A stretch of DNA of 64,000 bases from Nocardioides sp. (lineage in GTDB: Bacteria > Actinomycetota > Actinomycetes > Propionibacteriales > Nocardioidaceae): contig PBYI01000033.1 of NCBI GenBank assembly GCA_002729525.1, forward strand, positions 124,001-188,000. Direction: 5' to 3'. The position numbers and the translations under genes were made by a program. The notes beneath the pieces are model-generated. The model saw only the letters and a program-made list of their open reading frames with translations, was not told the origin of the DNA and searched no databases. This document shows, in pieces, positions 16,509-24,517 of this stretch; position 1 is the stretch's first letter, and every line of letters starts with the position of its first letter.

Positions 16509-18557
16509 CTAGGAGGTCAGGTCGTAGATCGTGACGCCGTCGACGTTCTGGGCGGTGAAGCTCGCAGCCACCCACTCGCTGATCTCGCTGGCCGTGCCGC
16601 TCCCGCCGCCGGCTCCGCGTCCGCCCAGCCCACCGCCGCCGGCGATGAAGTAGTGGATGCGTCCGTCGGCGACGTACTGCTGGAACTCCGCGAGCGTCGG
16701 GCTCGGGTCGCTTCCGTTGAACCCGCCGACCGGCATCACCGACTCCTCGCTGGCCAGCTGGTAGCCGGCGGCGGAGTTCGAGCCGATCGCCGCGGCGACC
16801 CAGTCGTAGGAGTCCGCGTCCTCCTGCAGCATCGAGGTGATCGTGCTGGTCGACTCGCTGCCGCTGAGCAGGCCGCCGACGCTGCCGGTCCCGCCGGTGG
16901 TGCCGCCGGTGGTGCCACCCGTCGTGCCGCCGGCCGCCCCCGGCGCGGTGCCGGCGTTGGGCGGGGTGAAGGTGCCGTTGCCGCCCGGTCCGCCGTTGCC
17001 GCCGAAGCCACCACCGCCACCACCGGGACCGCCGTTGCCGCCGCCGGCCGAGGTCGGGCCGGCGCTCGGGATCGAGCCGGTGTGCGCGGTCGACGCCGTG
17101 CTCAGCGCGTACGCCGACGGGCCGGCCAGGGCGGCCAGCAGCGCGGCCATCGCGACGACGGCGCCGACCCGGCCGGGGAGGTGCCGCACACCGACGACCA
17201 TGAGGGCGGCGGCGAACCCGACGGTCGCGACGACGTACTTGAACCACGGGTGCCAGTCGCCGGCCCGGTCGAGCAGCACGAACGCCAGCGCCGTGGTCAT
17301 CGCGACGGTGAAGCCGAGCAGGCCGGACGCCACCAGCGACGTGCGCCGCTGCCACAGCACCCAGGCGCCGAGCGCGACCGTGCCGGCGATCGCCGGGGTC
17401 AGTGCGACGGTGTAGTAGGCGTGGTAGATGCCGGCCATCAGGCTGAAGGTCAGTGCGGTGACGACGGTCCAGCCGAGCAGGATGGTGGTCGCCAGGCGGA
17501 CCCGACGCGTGCCCCAGACGAGCGCGGCGACGCCGAGCACGAGCGCGGCCGGCAGCAGCCAGGCGATCTGGCCGCCGTTGTCGCTGTTGAACAGGCGCAG
17601 CAGGCCAGTCTCGCCCCAGCCGTTGCCGCCGCCGACCGAGCCGGTCTCGTCGCCGGTGATCCGGCCGAAACCGTTGTAGCCGAAGGTCAGCTCGAGGAAG
17701 TCGTTGGTCTGCGAGCCACCGATGTAGGGGCGCGAGGACGCCGGCCACAGCTCGACCAGTGCCACCCACCAGCCGCCGGCGACGAGCATCGCGCCGAACG
17801 CCGCGAGCAGGTGGCCGAGGCGGGTGCGCCACGGGACGGCCGCGAACAGCGCGTACGCCGCCACCATGCCGGGCAGCACGAGGAACATCTGCAGCGTCTT
17901 GGTGAGGAACGCCAGGCCCAGCAGTGCCCCGCCGAGCACCATCCACCGCACGGCGCGCGGGCTGTCGACGGCCCGGACGACGGCGTACGCCGCCCCGGTC
18001 ATCAGCAGCACCAGCAGCGCGTCGGGGTTGTTGAAGCGGAACATCAGCACCGCGACCGGCGTGGTCGCCAGCACCGCGCCGGCCAGGATGCCGGCCTTCC
18101 ACGAGCCCGTCGTACGCCGGACCAGGGCGTGCAGCAGCGCCACCGACCCGACGCCCATCAGCGCCTGCGGCACCAGGATGCTCCACGAGCTGAGGCCGAA
18201 GACCCGCACTGACAGCGCCATCGGCCACAGCGCGAGCGGCGGCTTGTCGACGGTGATCGACCCGGCCGCGTCGGAGGCGCCGAAGAGGAACGCCTTCCAC
18301 GACGCCGAGCCGGCCTGCGCGGCGGCGGAGTAGAACGAGTTGGCGTAGCCGGACGCGCCGAGACCCCACAGGTAGAGCAGCGCCGTCGCCCCGAGGAGCA
18401 CCCCGAGCGCGGCGCGGTCGGGGTGACGTCGTACGGCGCCGGAGCCCGAGCGGACCCGGTCGCCGAGGGAGCGTCCGGCCCCCGCTCCGGCGGACGGGTG
18501 TCCGTCGTCGGGGGCGGGGGAGCCGTGGACGTCGGGGCGCGTGGCGGTCGCGGTCAT
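16509..18557 (-). CDS. GT39-family (ArnT/YkcB-like) membrane glycosyltransferase
   Basis: A 682-residue integral membrane protein. Residues 50-455 hold about 11-12 transmembrane helices with the GT39/PMT signature: an acidic first loop (AQAGSASWKAFLFGASDAAG), SITVDKPPLALW and FNNPDALLVLL. The family moves a sugar, often mannose or aminoarabinose, from a polyprenyl-phosphate carrier onto an acceptor outside the membrane. A Gly/Asn/Pro-rich linker (DNA about 16,900-17,060) joins an extracytoplasmic C-terminal domain (from about residue 560, with MPVGGFNGSDPSPTLAEFQ). It most resembles the YkcB-related putative mannosyltransferases. It stands alone and converges on the TetR gene. Confidence 0.85.
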   Translation of the reverse strand: MTATATRPDVHGSPAPDDGHPSAGAGAGRSLGDRVRSGSGAVRRHPDRAALGVLLGATALLYLWGLGASGYANSFYSAAAQAGSASWKAFLFGASDAAGSITVDKPPLALWPMALSVRVFGLSSWSILVPQALMGVGSVALLHALVRRTTGSWKAGILAGAVLATTPVAVLMFRFNNPDALLVLLMTGAAYAVVRAVDSPRAVRWMVLGGALLGLAFLTKTLQMFLVLPGMVAAYALFAAVPWRTRLGHLLAAFGAMLVAGGWWVALVELWPASSRPYIGGSQTNDFLELTFGYNGFGRITGDETGSVGGGNGWGETGLLRLFNSDNGGQIAWLLPAALVLGVAALVWGTRRVRLATTILLGWTVVTALTFSLMAGIYHAYYTVALTPAIAGTVALGAWVLWQRRTSLVASGLLGFTVAMTTALAFVLLDRAGDWHPWFKYVVATVGFAAALMVVGVRHLPGRVGAVVAMAALLAALAGPSAYALSTASTAHTGSIPSAGPTSAGGGNGGPGGGGGGFGGNGGPGGNGTFTPPNAGTAPGAAGGTTGGTTGGTTGGTGSVGGLLSGSESTSTITSMLQEDADSYDWVAAAIGSNSAAGYQLASEESVMPVGGFNGSDPSPTLAEFQQYVADGRIHYFIAGGGGLGGRGAGGGSGTASEISEWVAASFTAQNVDGVTIYDLTS

Positions 18558-18681
18558 GCCACCCAGCGTCCGCGCGGTGGCTGGGGTGGGGGTCGGGGTT
18601 TCCTGGCCGGTCCCTGTGAGGGTGGCTCGGGGTCGGGGCCGGTCGGGGTCGGCCCGGTCGGGTCAGGGCCGGGCGCAGAAA

Positions 18682-18759
18682 CACCGGCCGGCCGGTGAAA
18701 CTGATCCCGGTCGTACGAAACTTCGTACGACGAGCGCCAGTTCCACCGGCCGGCCGGTG
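18682..18759. repeat. Compound palindrome with two copies of a 16-base palindrome
   Basis: CACCGGCCGGCCGGTG occurs at 18682-18697 and again at 18744-18759. Between them GTCGTACGAA (18710-18719) pairs with TTCGTACGAC (18722-18731), and AACTG pairs with CAGTT, so the whole stretch can fold into one long, nearly symmetrical hairpin. It lies just past the end of rocD (18785), upstream of the GT39 gene. Probably a terminator; the same 16-mer recurs at 45000-45015. Confidence 0.7.
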
Positions 18760-18784
18760 AATCGTGTGACGGGAGGGACGAGCC

Positions 18785-20044
18785 TCAGTGGCCCGCCACC
18801 ACCGCCTCGAGCTGGTCGAGACCCCAGGAGAGGTCCTCGGCGGAGATGACCAGCGGCGGGGCGAGGCGGATGGTCGAGCCGTGGGTGTCCTTGGCCAGGA
18901 CGCCGCGGGCCATGAGCCTCTCGCAGACCTCGCGGCCGGTGCCGACCGTCGGGTCGATGTCGACGCCGGCCCACAGGCCGCGCACGCGGACCCGCAGCAC
19001 GCCGTGGCCGACCATCGCCTGGAGGCGGGCCTCGAGGATCTCGCCGAGCTCGGTCGCGCGGGTCTGGAACTCACCCCCGGCGAGCATGTCGACGACCTCG
19101 GAGCCGATGGCGCAGGCGAGCGCGTTGCCGCCGAAGGTCGAGCCGTGCTGGCCCGGCTTCAGCACGCCGAGCACCTCGCGGTCGGCCACGATCGCCGACA
19201 CGGGGACGACGCCGCCGCCGAGGGCCTTGCCGAGCACGTAGACGTCGGGGACGACGTCCTCGTGGTCGCAGGCGAACGTCTTGCCGGTGCGGCCGAGGCC
19301 GGCCTGGATCTCGTCGGCCATGAACAGCACGTTGGTGCGCGTGCACAGCTCGCGCAGGCCGCGCAGGAAGCCCTCGGGCGGGAGGACGACGCCGCCCTCA
19401 CCCTGGATCGGCTCGACGAGCACGGCGACGGTGTTGTCGTCGATGGCGGCCTCGACGGCCGCGAGGTCGCCGTACGGCACGTTGGTGAAGCCGGGCGCGA
19501 ACGGACCGAAGTCGTCGCGGGCGTCGGGGTCGTCGGAGAAGCCGACGATGGTGGTCGTGCGGCCGTGGAAGTTGCCGTTGGCGACGACGATGTTGGCCTG
19601 GTCGGCCTCGACGCCCTTGACCTGGTAGCCCCACTTGCGGGCGACCTTGATGGCGGTCTCGACGGCCTCGGCGCCGGTGTTCATCGGCAGCACGAGGTCC
19701 TTGCCGCACAGGTCGGCGAGCTTCTCGGTGAAGTCGGCGAACTGGTCGTGCACGAACGCGCGGGAGGTGAGGGTCAGCTTGTCCAGCTGGGCGTGGGCCG
19801 CCGCGAGCAGGCGCGGGTGGGAGTGGCCGAAGTTGAGTGCGGAGTAGCCCGCGAGCAGGTCGAGGTAGCGGCTGCCGTCGACGTTGGTCATCCAGGCGCC
19901 CTCGGCGTGGGCGACGACGACGGGCAGCGGGTGGTAGTTGTGCGCGGTGCGCGACTCGGCGCGGCGGAACTCCTCGCCGTTGCGGGCGTCCTCGTGGCCG
20001 GCGGGCTGGCCCGCCTCGGAGGCTCTGGTGGCGGACACGGTCAT
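18785..20044 (-). CDS. rocD: Ornithine aminotransferase
   Basis: A 419-residue class III PLP aminotransferase converting ornithine and 2-oxoglutarate to glutamate semialdehyde and glutamate, the arginine/ornithine catabolic route to proline or glutamate. Diagnostic parts: SALNFGHSHPR, MNTGAEAVETAIKVARKWGY, NFHGRTTT, EPIQGEGG, LFMADEIQAGLGRTG and VLGKALGGG with the PLP lysine (about residue 272). ATG 20044 was chosen: AGAGGAG lies 8 bases upstream, whereas the in-frame GTG at 20053 falls within that site. A GntR-like operator lies 73 bases upstream, so the gene has its own regulated promoter. Confidence 0.93.
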   Translation of the reverse strand: MTVSATRASEAGQPAGHEDARNGEEFRRAESRTAHNYHPLPVVVAHAEGAWMTNVDGSRYLDLLAGYSALNFGHSHPRLLAAAHAQLDKLTLTSRAFVHDQFADFTEKLADLCGKDLVLPMNTGAEAVETAIKVARKWGYQVKGVEADQANIVVANGNFHGRTTTIVGFSDDPDARDDFGPFAPGFTNVPYGDLAAVEAAIDDNTVAVLVEPIQGEGGVVLPPEGFLRGLRELCTRTNVLFMADEIQAGLGRTGKTFACDHEDVVPDVYVLGKALGGGVVPVSAIVADREVLGVLKPGQHGSTFGGNALACAIGSEVVDMLAGGEFQTRATELGEILEARLQAMVGHGVLRVRVRGLWAGVDIDPTVGTGREVCERLMARGVLAKDTHGSTIRLAPPLVISAEDLSWGLDQLEAVVAGH

Positions 20045-20116
20045 GCTGGTCACTCCTCTCGCGTCGGGTCCCCTGCGGACAGGGGCTCACTCGGCCCACG
20101 GTAGGGGCCGTCCCCA

Positions 20117-20133
20117 AGATTGTCAGACAATCT
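20117..20133. promoter_or_regulatory. Putative GntR-type operator upstream of rocD
   Basis: AGATTGT-cag-ACAATCT is a perfect 17-base inverted repeat 73 bases before the rocD start. The TTGTCAGACAA core fits the TTGTnnnACAA style of FadR/FCD-type GntR regulators (family knowledge). No GntR gene lies in the window, so the regulator would act from elsewhere. Confidence 0.6.
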
Positions 20134-20190
20134 GTCCGTTGCCTACCCGACGCGAGTCGTACGAGGTACGCCGCACGGCGGACCCGCAGG

Positions 20191-21774
20191 TCAGGCCGAG
20201 GGTGCAGGCGTGGTCGAGGAGTCCAGCCACGCGCCGTCGTGCCAGCCCGCGTCGGCCTCGGGCAGCCGGACCGAGATCGTGGTGTCGCCCGGCTGCGAGG
20301 ACAGCGTGACCGTGCCGCCGTGGGCGGTCACGATGGCCTGCACCAGCGAGAGGCCCAGTCCGACGCCGCCCGCGCGCACCCGCGCGGTGTCGGCGCGGGT
20401 GAAACGCTCGAACGCGCGCGGCACGAGCTCGGGTGGGAAGCCGGGGCCGTCGTCGTGCACCTCGAAGCCGCCCTGGCGTGCGCGCACCGTGACGGTCGTG
20501 CCGTCGGGGGTGTACTTGCGGGCGTTGGTGAGGAGGTTCGTGACCACCTGGTGCAGCCGCTGCTCGTCGCCGAGGACCTCGAGCGCCTCGTCGGGCAGCT
20601 CGAGCTGCCAGCGGTGCTCGGGGGAGACGACGCGCGCGTCGGACACCGCCTCCAGCAGCAAACGGGTCAGGTCGACCGGCTCGCGGGTCAGCGGCCTGCC
20701 GGAGTCGAGACGCGCGAGCAGGAGCAGGTCCTCGACCAGCGCGGTCATCCGTGCCGCCTCCTCCTCGACCTTCGTCAGCGCGGTCGCGCTGGTGTCCGGG
20801 TCGGGGCGACGCCGGGCGAGCTCGGTGTAGCCGGCGATCGTGGTGAGCGGGGTGCGCAGCTCGTGCGAGGCGTCGGCGACGAACTGGCGCACCCGCTGCT
20901 CGCTGGCGTGCCGGGCCTCCAGCGACGACTCGACGTGCTCGAGCAGCGTGTTGAGGGCGGCGCCGACGTGGCCGACCTCGGTGTCCTCGGCGGTGAGGTG
21001 CTCGGGCACGCGCTCGTCGAGCGAGATGGCCCCGGAGGAGAGGGGCAGGGCCGCCACGCTGTGGGCGGTGCGGGCGACCTCGGTGAGGGGCCGCAGCTGG
21101 CGTCGTACGAGGACGACACCGGCGAGCGCGGCCAGCAGGGCGCCGGCGAGCACGAGCGCCGCCTCCCAGGTGACCAGGGTGCGGACGATGTCCTGGACGT
21201 CGTTGGTGGGCAGGCCCGACACGACGGTGTACGGCGCCGCCGCGCCCGTGTTGGTGACGGCGTCGATCTCGGTCGCGACGACCCGGTAGGTGCCGAACCC
21301 CGGGACGTCGACCTCGTGGACCTCCCCGTCGTCCGGGACGTCGTCGAGGACCTCCAGCGCGTCGGTCGAGAGCACCGAGCGCGTGGTCTGGCCCTTGGCG
21401 CTGTCGACGAGCACGTTGCCGACCTGCTGTGCCTCGAGCCCGGCCACGTCCGAGGCGGCCACGAGGTACGCCGTGAGCGTGCCGACGCCTTGTCCCTCCG
21501 GCGTACGCCGTGGGCCGCGGCCGTCGAAGTCGTCGCCGTCGTCGTCGGGTGGCGACGTCGAGACGGTGCCGTCGGAGTCGATGAACAGCGGGGCGATGGT
21601 CGCTCGGTCAGCCGACGAGCGGACGTCGGCGTCGAGCTTGCCAGTGAGGTAGCTGTCGACCGCCAGGGCCGTGACCGCGCCGATGAGCAGCGAGACGCCG
21701 AGCACCAGCGCGACGGCGGTCACGACCAGTCGGGAGGTGAGCGACGCCAGGCGGCGGCGTAGTCGGGGGAGCAC
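20191..21774 (-). CDS. Two-component sensor histidine kinase
   Basis: A 527-residue HAMP-type sensor kinase. Transmembrane helix 1 (VVTAVALVLGVSLLIGAVTAL, about residues 17-37) and helix 2 (near 190, LVLAGALLAALAGVVLV) flank an extracytoplasmic sensor of about 150 residues with an acidic patch (DDDGDD), possibly for a cation. Then HAMP, the H-box FVADASHELRTPLTT (phosphorylated His about 300), N-box NLLTNARKYTPDG, and G-boxes DDGPGFP and GVGLGLSLV. GTG 21774 follows AGAGAG and starts a good membrane-insertion sequence. It follows its response regulator by 53 bases in one operon. Confidence 0.92.
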   Translation of the reverse strand: MLPRLRRRLASLTSRLVVTAVALVLGVSLLIGAVTALAVDSYLTGKLDADVRSSADRATIAPLFIDSDGTVSTSPPDDDGDDFDGRGPRRTPEGQGVGTLTAYLVAASDVAGLEAQQVGNVLVDSAKGQTTRSVLSTDALEVLDDVPDDGEVHEVDVPGFGTYRVVATEIDAVTNTGAAAPYTVVSGLPTNDVQDIVRTLVTWEAALVLAGALLAALAGVVLVRRQLRPLTEVARTAHSVAALPLSSGAISLDERVPEHLTAEDTEVGHVGAALNTLLEHVESSLEARHASEQRVRQFVADASHELRTPLTTIAGYTELARRRPDPDTSATALTKVEEEAARMTALVEDLLLLARLDSGRPLTREPVDLTRLLLEAVSDARVVSPEHRWQLELPDEALEVLGDEQRLHQVVTNLLTNARKYTPDGTTVTVRARQGGFEVHDDGPGFPPELVPRAFERFTRADTARVRAGGVGLGLSLVQAIVTAHGGTVTLSSQPGDTTISVRLPEADAGWHDGAWLDSSTTPAPSA

Positions 21775-21827
21775 GGCGGACTCTCTGCTGGTCAGGGGGG
21801 TGGTCGGGCTGGTGGTGAGCTCGGTGG

Positions 21828-22547
21828 TCAGACGGCGGGCTTGAGCACGTAGCCGGCGCCGCGCATGGTGTGGATCATCGGGTCGCGGCCGGCGTCGATC
21901 TTCTTGCGCAGGTAGGAGATGTAGAGCTCGACGACGTTGGCCTGGCCGCCGAAGTCGTAGTTCCACACGCGGTCGAGGATCTGGGCCTTGCTGAGGACCC
22001 GCTTGGGGTTGCGCATGAGGAAGCGCAGCAGCTCGAACTCGGTCGCGGTCAGGTTGATCTCCTCGCCGGCGCGGACCACCTCGTGGCTGTCCTCGTCGAG
22101 CGTGAGGTCGCCGACGGCGAGCACGGAGGACTCCGCGGCCCGCTGGGCGCCGGAGCGGCGCAGCAGGGCGCGCAGCCGGGCGACGACCTCCTCGAGGGAG
22201 AACGGCTTCGTCACGTAGTCGTCGCCGCCGGCGGTCAGGCCGGCGATGCGGTCCTCGACGGCGTCACGGGCGGTGAGGAAGAGCACCGGCACGTCCGGGT
22301 CGCTGCCGCGCATCCGGCGCAGCACCTCCAGGCCGTCGATGTCGGGCAGCATCATGTCGAGGACCACGGCGTCGGGCTGCAGGCTCTTCGCCGCGGCGAC
22401 GGCCTTGGTGCCGCTGTGCGCCATCTCGACCTTCCAGCCCTCGTAGCGCAGGGCCATGGCGATCAGCTCGGCGATGTTGACCTCGTCGTCGACGACGAGG
22501 ACTCGGAGGGGGGACCCGTCGGCGCGGGTCAGTTCTGGCTCGGCCAT
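21828..22547 (-). CDS. OmpR/PhoP-family response regulator
   Basis: A 239-residue response regulator. The receiver domain has DDE (residues 20-22), phosphoacceptor Asp64 (VVLDMMLPD) and the KPFS lysine near 115; the winged-helix DNA-binding domain has LTATEFELLRFLM and DFGGQANVVELYISYLRKK. It closely resembles mycobacterial PhoP/TcrX in layout and in the GGDDYVTKPFSLEEVVARLR stretch, but the signal and targets are unknown. ATG 22547 is the start; the kinase gene follows. No obvious direct-repeat binding site stands out in the 48 bases upstream. Confidence 0.93.
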   Translation of the reverse strand: MAEPELTRADGSPLRVLVVDDEVNIAELIAMALRYEGWKVEMAHSGTKAVAAAKSLQPDAVVLDMMLPDIDGLEVLRRMRGSDPDVPVLFLTARDAVEDRIAGLTAGGDDYVTKPFSLEEVVARLRALLRRSGAQRAAESSVLAVGDLTLDEDSHEVVRAGEEINLTATEFELLRFLMRNPKRVLSKAQILDRVWNYDFGGQANVVELYISYLRKKIDAGRDPMIHTMRGAGYVLKPAV

Positions 22548-22595
22548 GGCTGCACTGTGTCGTTGCTGTCTGTGGGAATCCTGTGCGTTGCTTCG

Positions 22596-23510
22596 CTAGT
22601 CACCATGGAACACCGCGCTACCGTCCGCGCGCGACCGACCCGCCGCCCCTCGACGCACGTAGGCGCCGGGCGGTACGCCGACGAGTGCGGTGAAGTCGCG
22701 GGTGAAGTGCGCCTGGTCGTACCACCCGTGCTCGGCCGCGAGGTCGGCCAGCGACCCGTCGTGGCCGGCGTCGAGCGCGGCCACCACGTCGTGCATCCGG
22801 TAGCGCGCCAGCACCCACTTCGGCGACGCGCCGACGTACCGCGAGAAGAGTCGCTCCAGGCGCCGCCGGGGCACTCCGGCTCGTCGCTCGAGGTCGTCGA
22901 TCCGGAGGACGGAGCGGTCGCCGAGAACGTCGGCGACGAGGCCGAGCAGCAGGTCGTACGCCGGGTCGTCGCCCGCCGCGTCGACGTGCGGCGCCAGCGC
23001 GGCGTCGACGCAGGCGGACGCGAGGTCGGTGGGCGTGCCGGGGGCGAGCTCCCGCACCGCCGAGACCACGTCGGGCGGCACGAGTCCCGCGGCGGGGACG
23101 GTGCGGTCGGCCAGCGTGCGGGCGTCGAGGCCGGTGAGTGCGGCCAGCCCGCCGGGACGGAACTTCACCCCGTGCACCCACGCGCGCCCGCGCACGTCGA
23201 CCTCGAAGCGGCGGGTCACCACCCCGGTGAGGACCACCGGGTCGGCGCCGACCTCCGGCCGCCCGGCGCCGTGCTCGACCGTGAGGTGGCAGGCGGGGTG
23301 GGGGAGCGTCTCGCTGCGGTGGTGCACCCCGTCCGGGAGGTCCCACGCGAGCGTCCAGTGGTGCTCGACGTACCGAGCGAGCGTCGTGTCGCACGGGGTG
23401 CGGGTCAGCGCGACGTGCCGGGCGAGCTGCTCGGGCCGCAGGATCCCGCCCTCGGTCGAGGTGGGACCGGGGGGGGCACCGGGCTGGGGGAGCGGGACGG
23501 GGCCGGCATG
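22596..23510 (-). CDS. AraC-family regulator, start codon disrupted or unusual
   Basis: The frame ending at 22596 encodes an AraC-type protein. The conserved part begins ILRPEQLARHVALTRTP, with a DUF6597-like N-domain (LARYVEHHWTLAWDLP) and a C-terminal double helix-turn-helix (LERRAGVPRRRLERLFSRYV, then LADLAAEHGWYDQAHFTRDF). No ATG or GTG lies in this frame just before the conserved part. ATG 23510 would fit if the run of eight C (reverse strand; 23467-23474) were nine, giving MPAPSRSPSPVPPPGPTS. The alternatives are an in-frame GTG near 23609 with 30-odd implausible residues, or a CTG start. The reported end is that ATG, so the exact start is unsettled. Confidence 0.65.
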   Translation of the reverse strand, partial: HAGPVPLPQPGAPPGPTSTEGGILRPEQLARHVALTRTPCDTTLARYVEHHWTLAWDLPDGVHHRSETLPHPACHLTVEHGAGRPEVGADPVVLTGVVTRRFEVDVRGRAWVHGVKFRPGGLAALTGLDARTLADRTVPAAGLVPPDVVSAVRELAPGTPTDLASACVDAALAPHVDAAGDDPAYDLLLGLVADVLGDRSVLRIDDLERRAGVPRRRLERLFSRYVGASPKWVLARYRMHDVVAALDAGHDGSLADLAAEHGWYDQAHFTRDFTALVGVPPGAYVRRGAAGRSRADGSAVFHGD

Positions 23511-23639
23511 CGCCGAGCCTAGGGACGACCGCCGACAGCTGCCGCGACGTGGCGTGGCCGGGAGGTGACCCGGGTCACGCTGGGCGAGCCCAGAACCAGC
23601 CCACAGGGTGCGCACAGCCTGCGTCGCCACGGTGGTCGC

Positions 23640-24404
23640 ATGACCGACGACGTGACTCCCCGGGGCGCCTCCGCCGGCGGCCGGCCCGGCGCGCAGGACC
23701 CGCAGCTGCCGCACACCCAGCCCATCGCGGGCGGCACTCCCGCCGATGCCTGGCACGCGCCTGCCGCGGCCTCCGACGGCTCCGGTGGCGGGTGGACCGA
23801 CCAGGCCGGCGCCCGCGCGGACGCGATGAGCGCCTGGCCGCCGCCTGCCGCGGCACCCACTGCGGCGCCCACTGCGGCACCGGCAGGAGCGACCGCCACC
23901 GCGGTGTACGCCGCCCCGGCCGCGGCTCCGGCTCGTGAGGAGCAGCCCGTTGCCTCGGATGGCACGTGGCGGCACCGGGTGCTCGGCATGCGGGCCGTCG
24001 CCGCGGTCGCCCTGGTCGCGCTCCTGCTCGGCGGTGCCAGCGGTGCGGCCCTCGGGCTCGTCAGCGACGGCGGCAGCAGCGACCGAGGCGGCTTCACCGG
24101 CCCCGGGCGCAACGGCGGCTTCCCCGGCCAGCAGGGGCAGCAGGGCGTGCCCGGCCAGAACCAGCAGGGCCAGCAGAGCTTCTCCGCGCCTCAGGGCGAC
24201 GGCACCGGCGCGGACGGCACCGAAGGCACCGACGGCGGGCTGACCAGCCAGGACGCTGACGGCAGTACCGACGGGACCACCGACGGCCACCACGGCGGCC
24301 CGCGCGGACTCCCGCCGATGAACGGACTGCCGCCCGGCACCACGCCGCCGGACGACGTCAGCCCGGACGGCGGCGCCGACGCCCCGAGCGGCACCACGAC
24401 GTAG
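23640..24404 (+). CDS. Low-complexity single-pass membrane protein, unknown
   Basis: A 254-residue protein from ATG 23640. The N-terminal 110 residues are Ala/Pro/Gly-rich and cytoplasmic by the positive-inside rule. One transmembrane helix follows (MRAVAAVALVALLLGGASGAALGLV, read in parts, about residues 117-141), then an exported tail rich in Gly, Gln, Asp and Thr. No domain recognised. The topology resembles the N-terminal anchors of actinobacterial HtrA-type proteases, but no protease domain is present. It is divergent from the AraC gene, with 129 bases between the two. Confidence 0.6.
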   Translation: MTDDVTPRGASAGGRPGAQDPQLPHTQPIAGGTPADAWHAPAAASDGSGGGWTDQAGARADAMSAWPPPAAAPTAAPTAAPAGATATAVYAAPAAAPAREEQPVASDGTWRHRVLGMRAVAAVALVALLLGGASGAALGLVSDGGSSDRGGFTGPGRNGGFPGQQGQQGVPGQNQQGQQSFSAPQGDGTGADGTEGTDGGLTSQDADGSTDGTTDGHHGGPRGLPPMNGLPPGTTPPDDVSPDGGADAPSGTTT

Positions 24405-24439
24405 CGCAGGACACGGCGGATTCTTCGATGTGACGAGTT

Positions 24440-24517
24440 CTGCCAGAACGCCGGACACGGGCCGGGCGGCCCTCGTAGGGTCGTCCGGCTCCTGTCGTCT
24501 CGGAACTCGAGGTCCCC
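24440..24517 (+). promoter_or_regulatory. Duplicated leader, copy 1
   Basis: The 78 bases before the GTG at 24518 align without gaps with the 78 bases before the GTG at 25880 (25802-25879). By eye about 67 positions are identical, including AGAACGCCGGACA, CTCCTGTCGTCTCGGAA and CGAGGT. Conservation upstream of the start suggests a shared promoter and 5' leader carried along by the gene duplication. No -35/-10 pair can be assigned with confidence. Confidence 0.6.

Noticed and set aside
16900..17060. Gly-rich GGC/CCG repeats as a possible tandem repeat or CRISPR-like array
   Set aside because: They encode the Gly/Asn/Pro linker of the GT39 protein; units are irregular and there are no spacers.
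16653..18212. 519-codon forward frame across the GT39 gene
   Set aside because: Mirror of membrane-helix codons; no family features.
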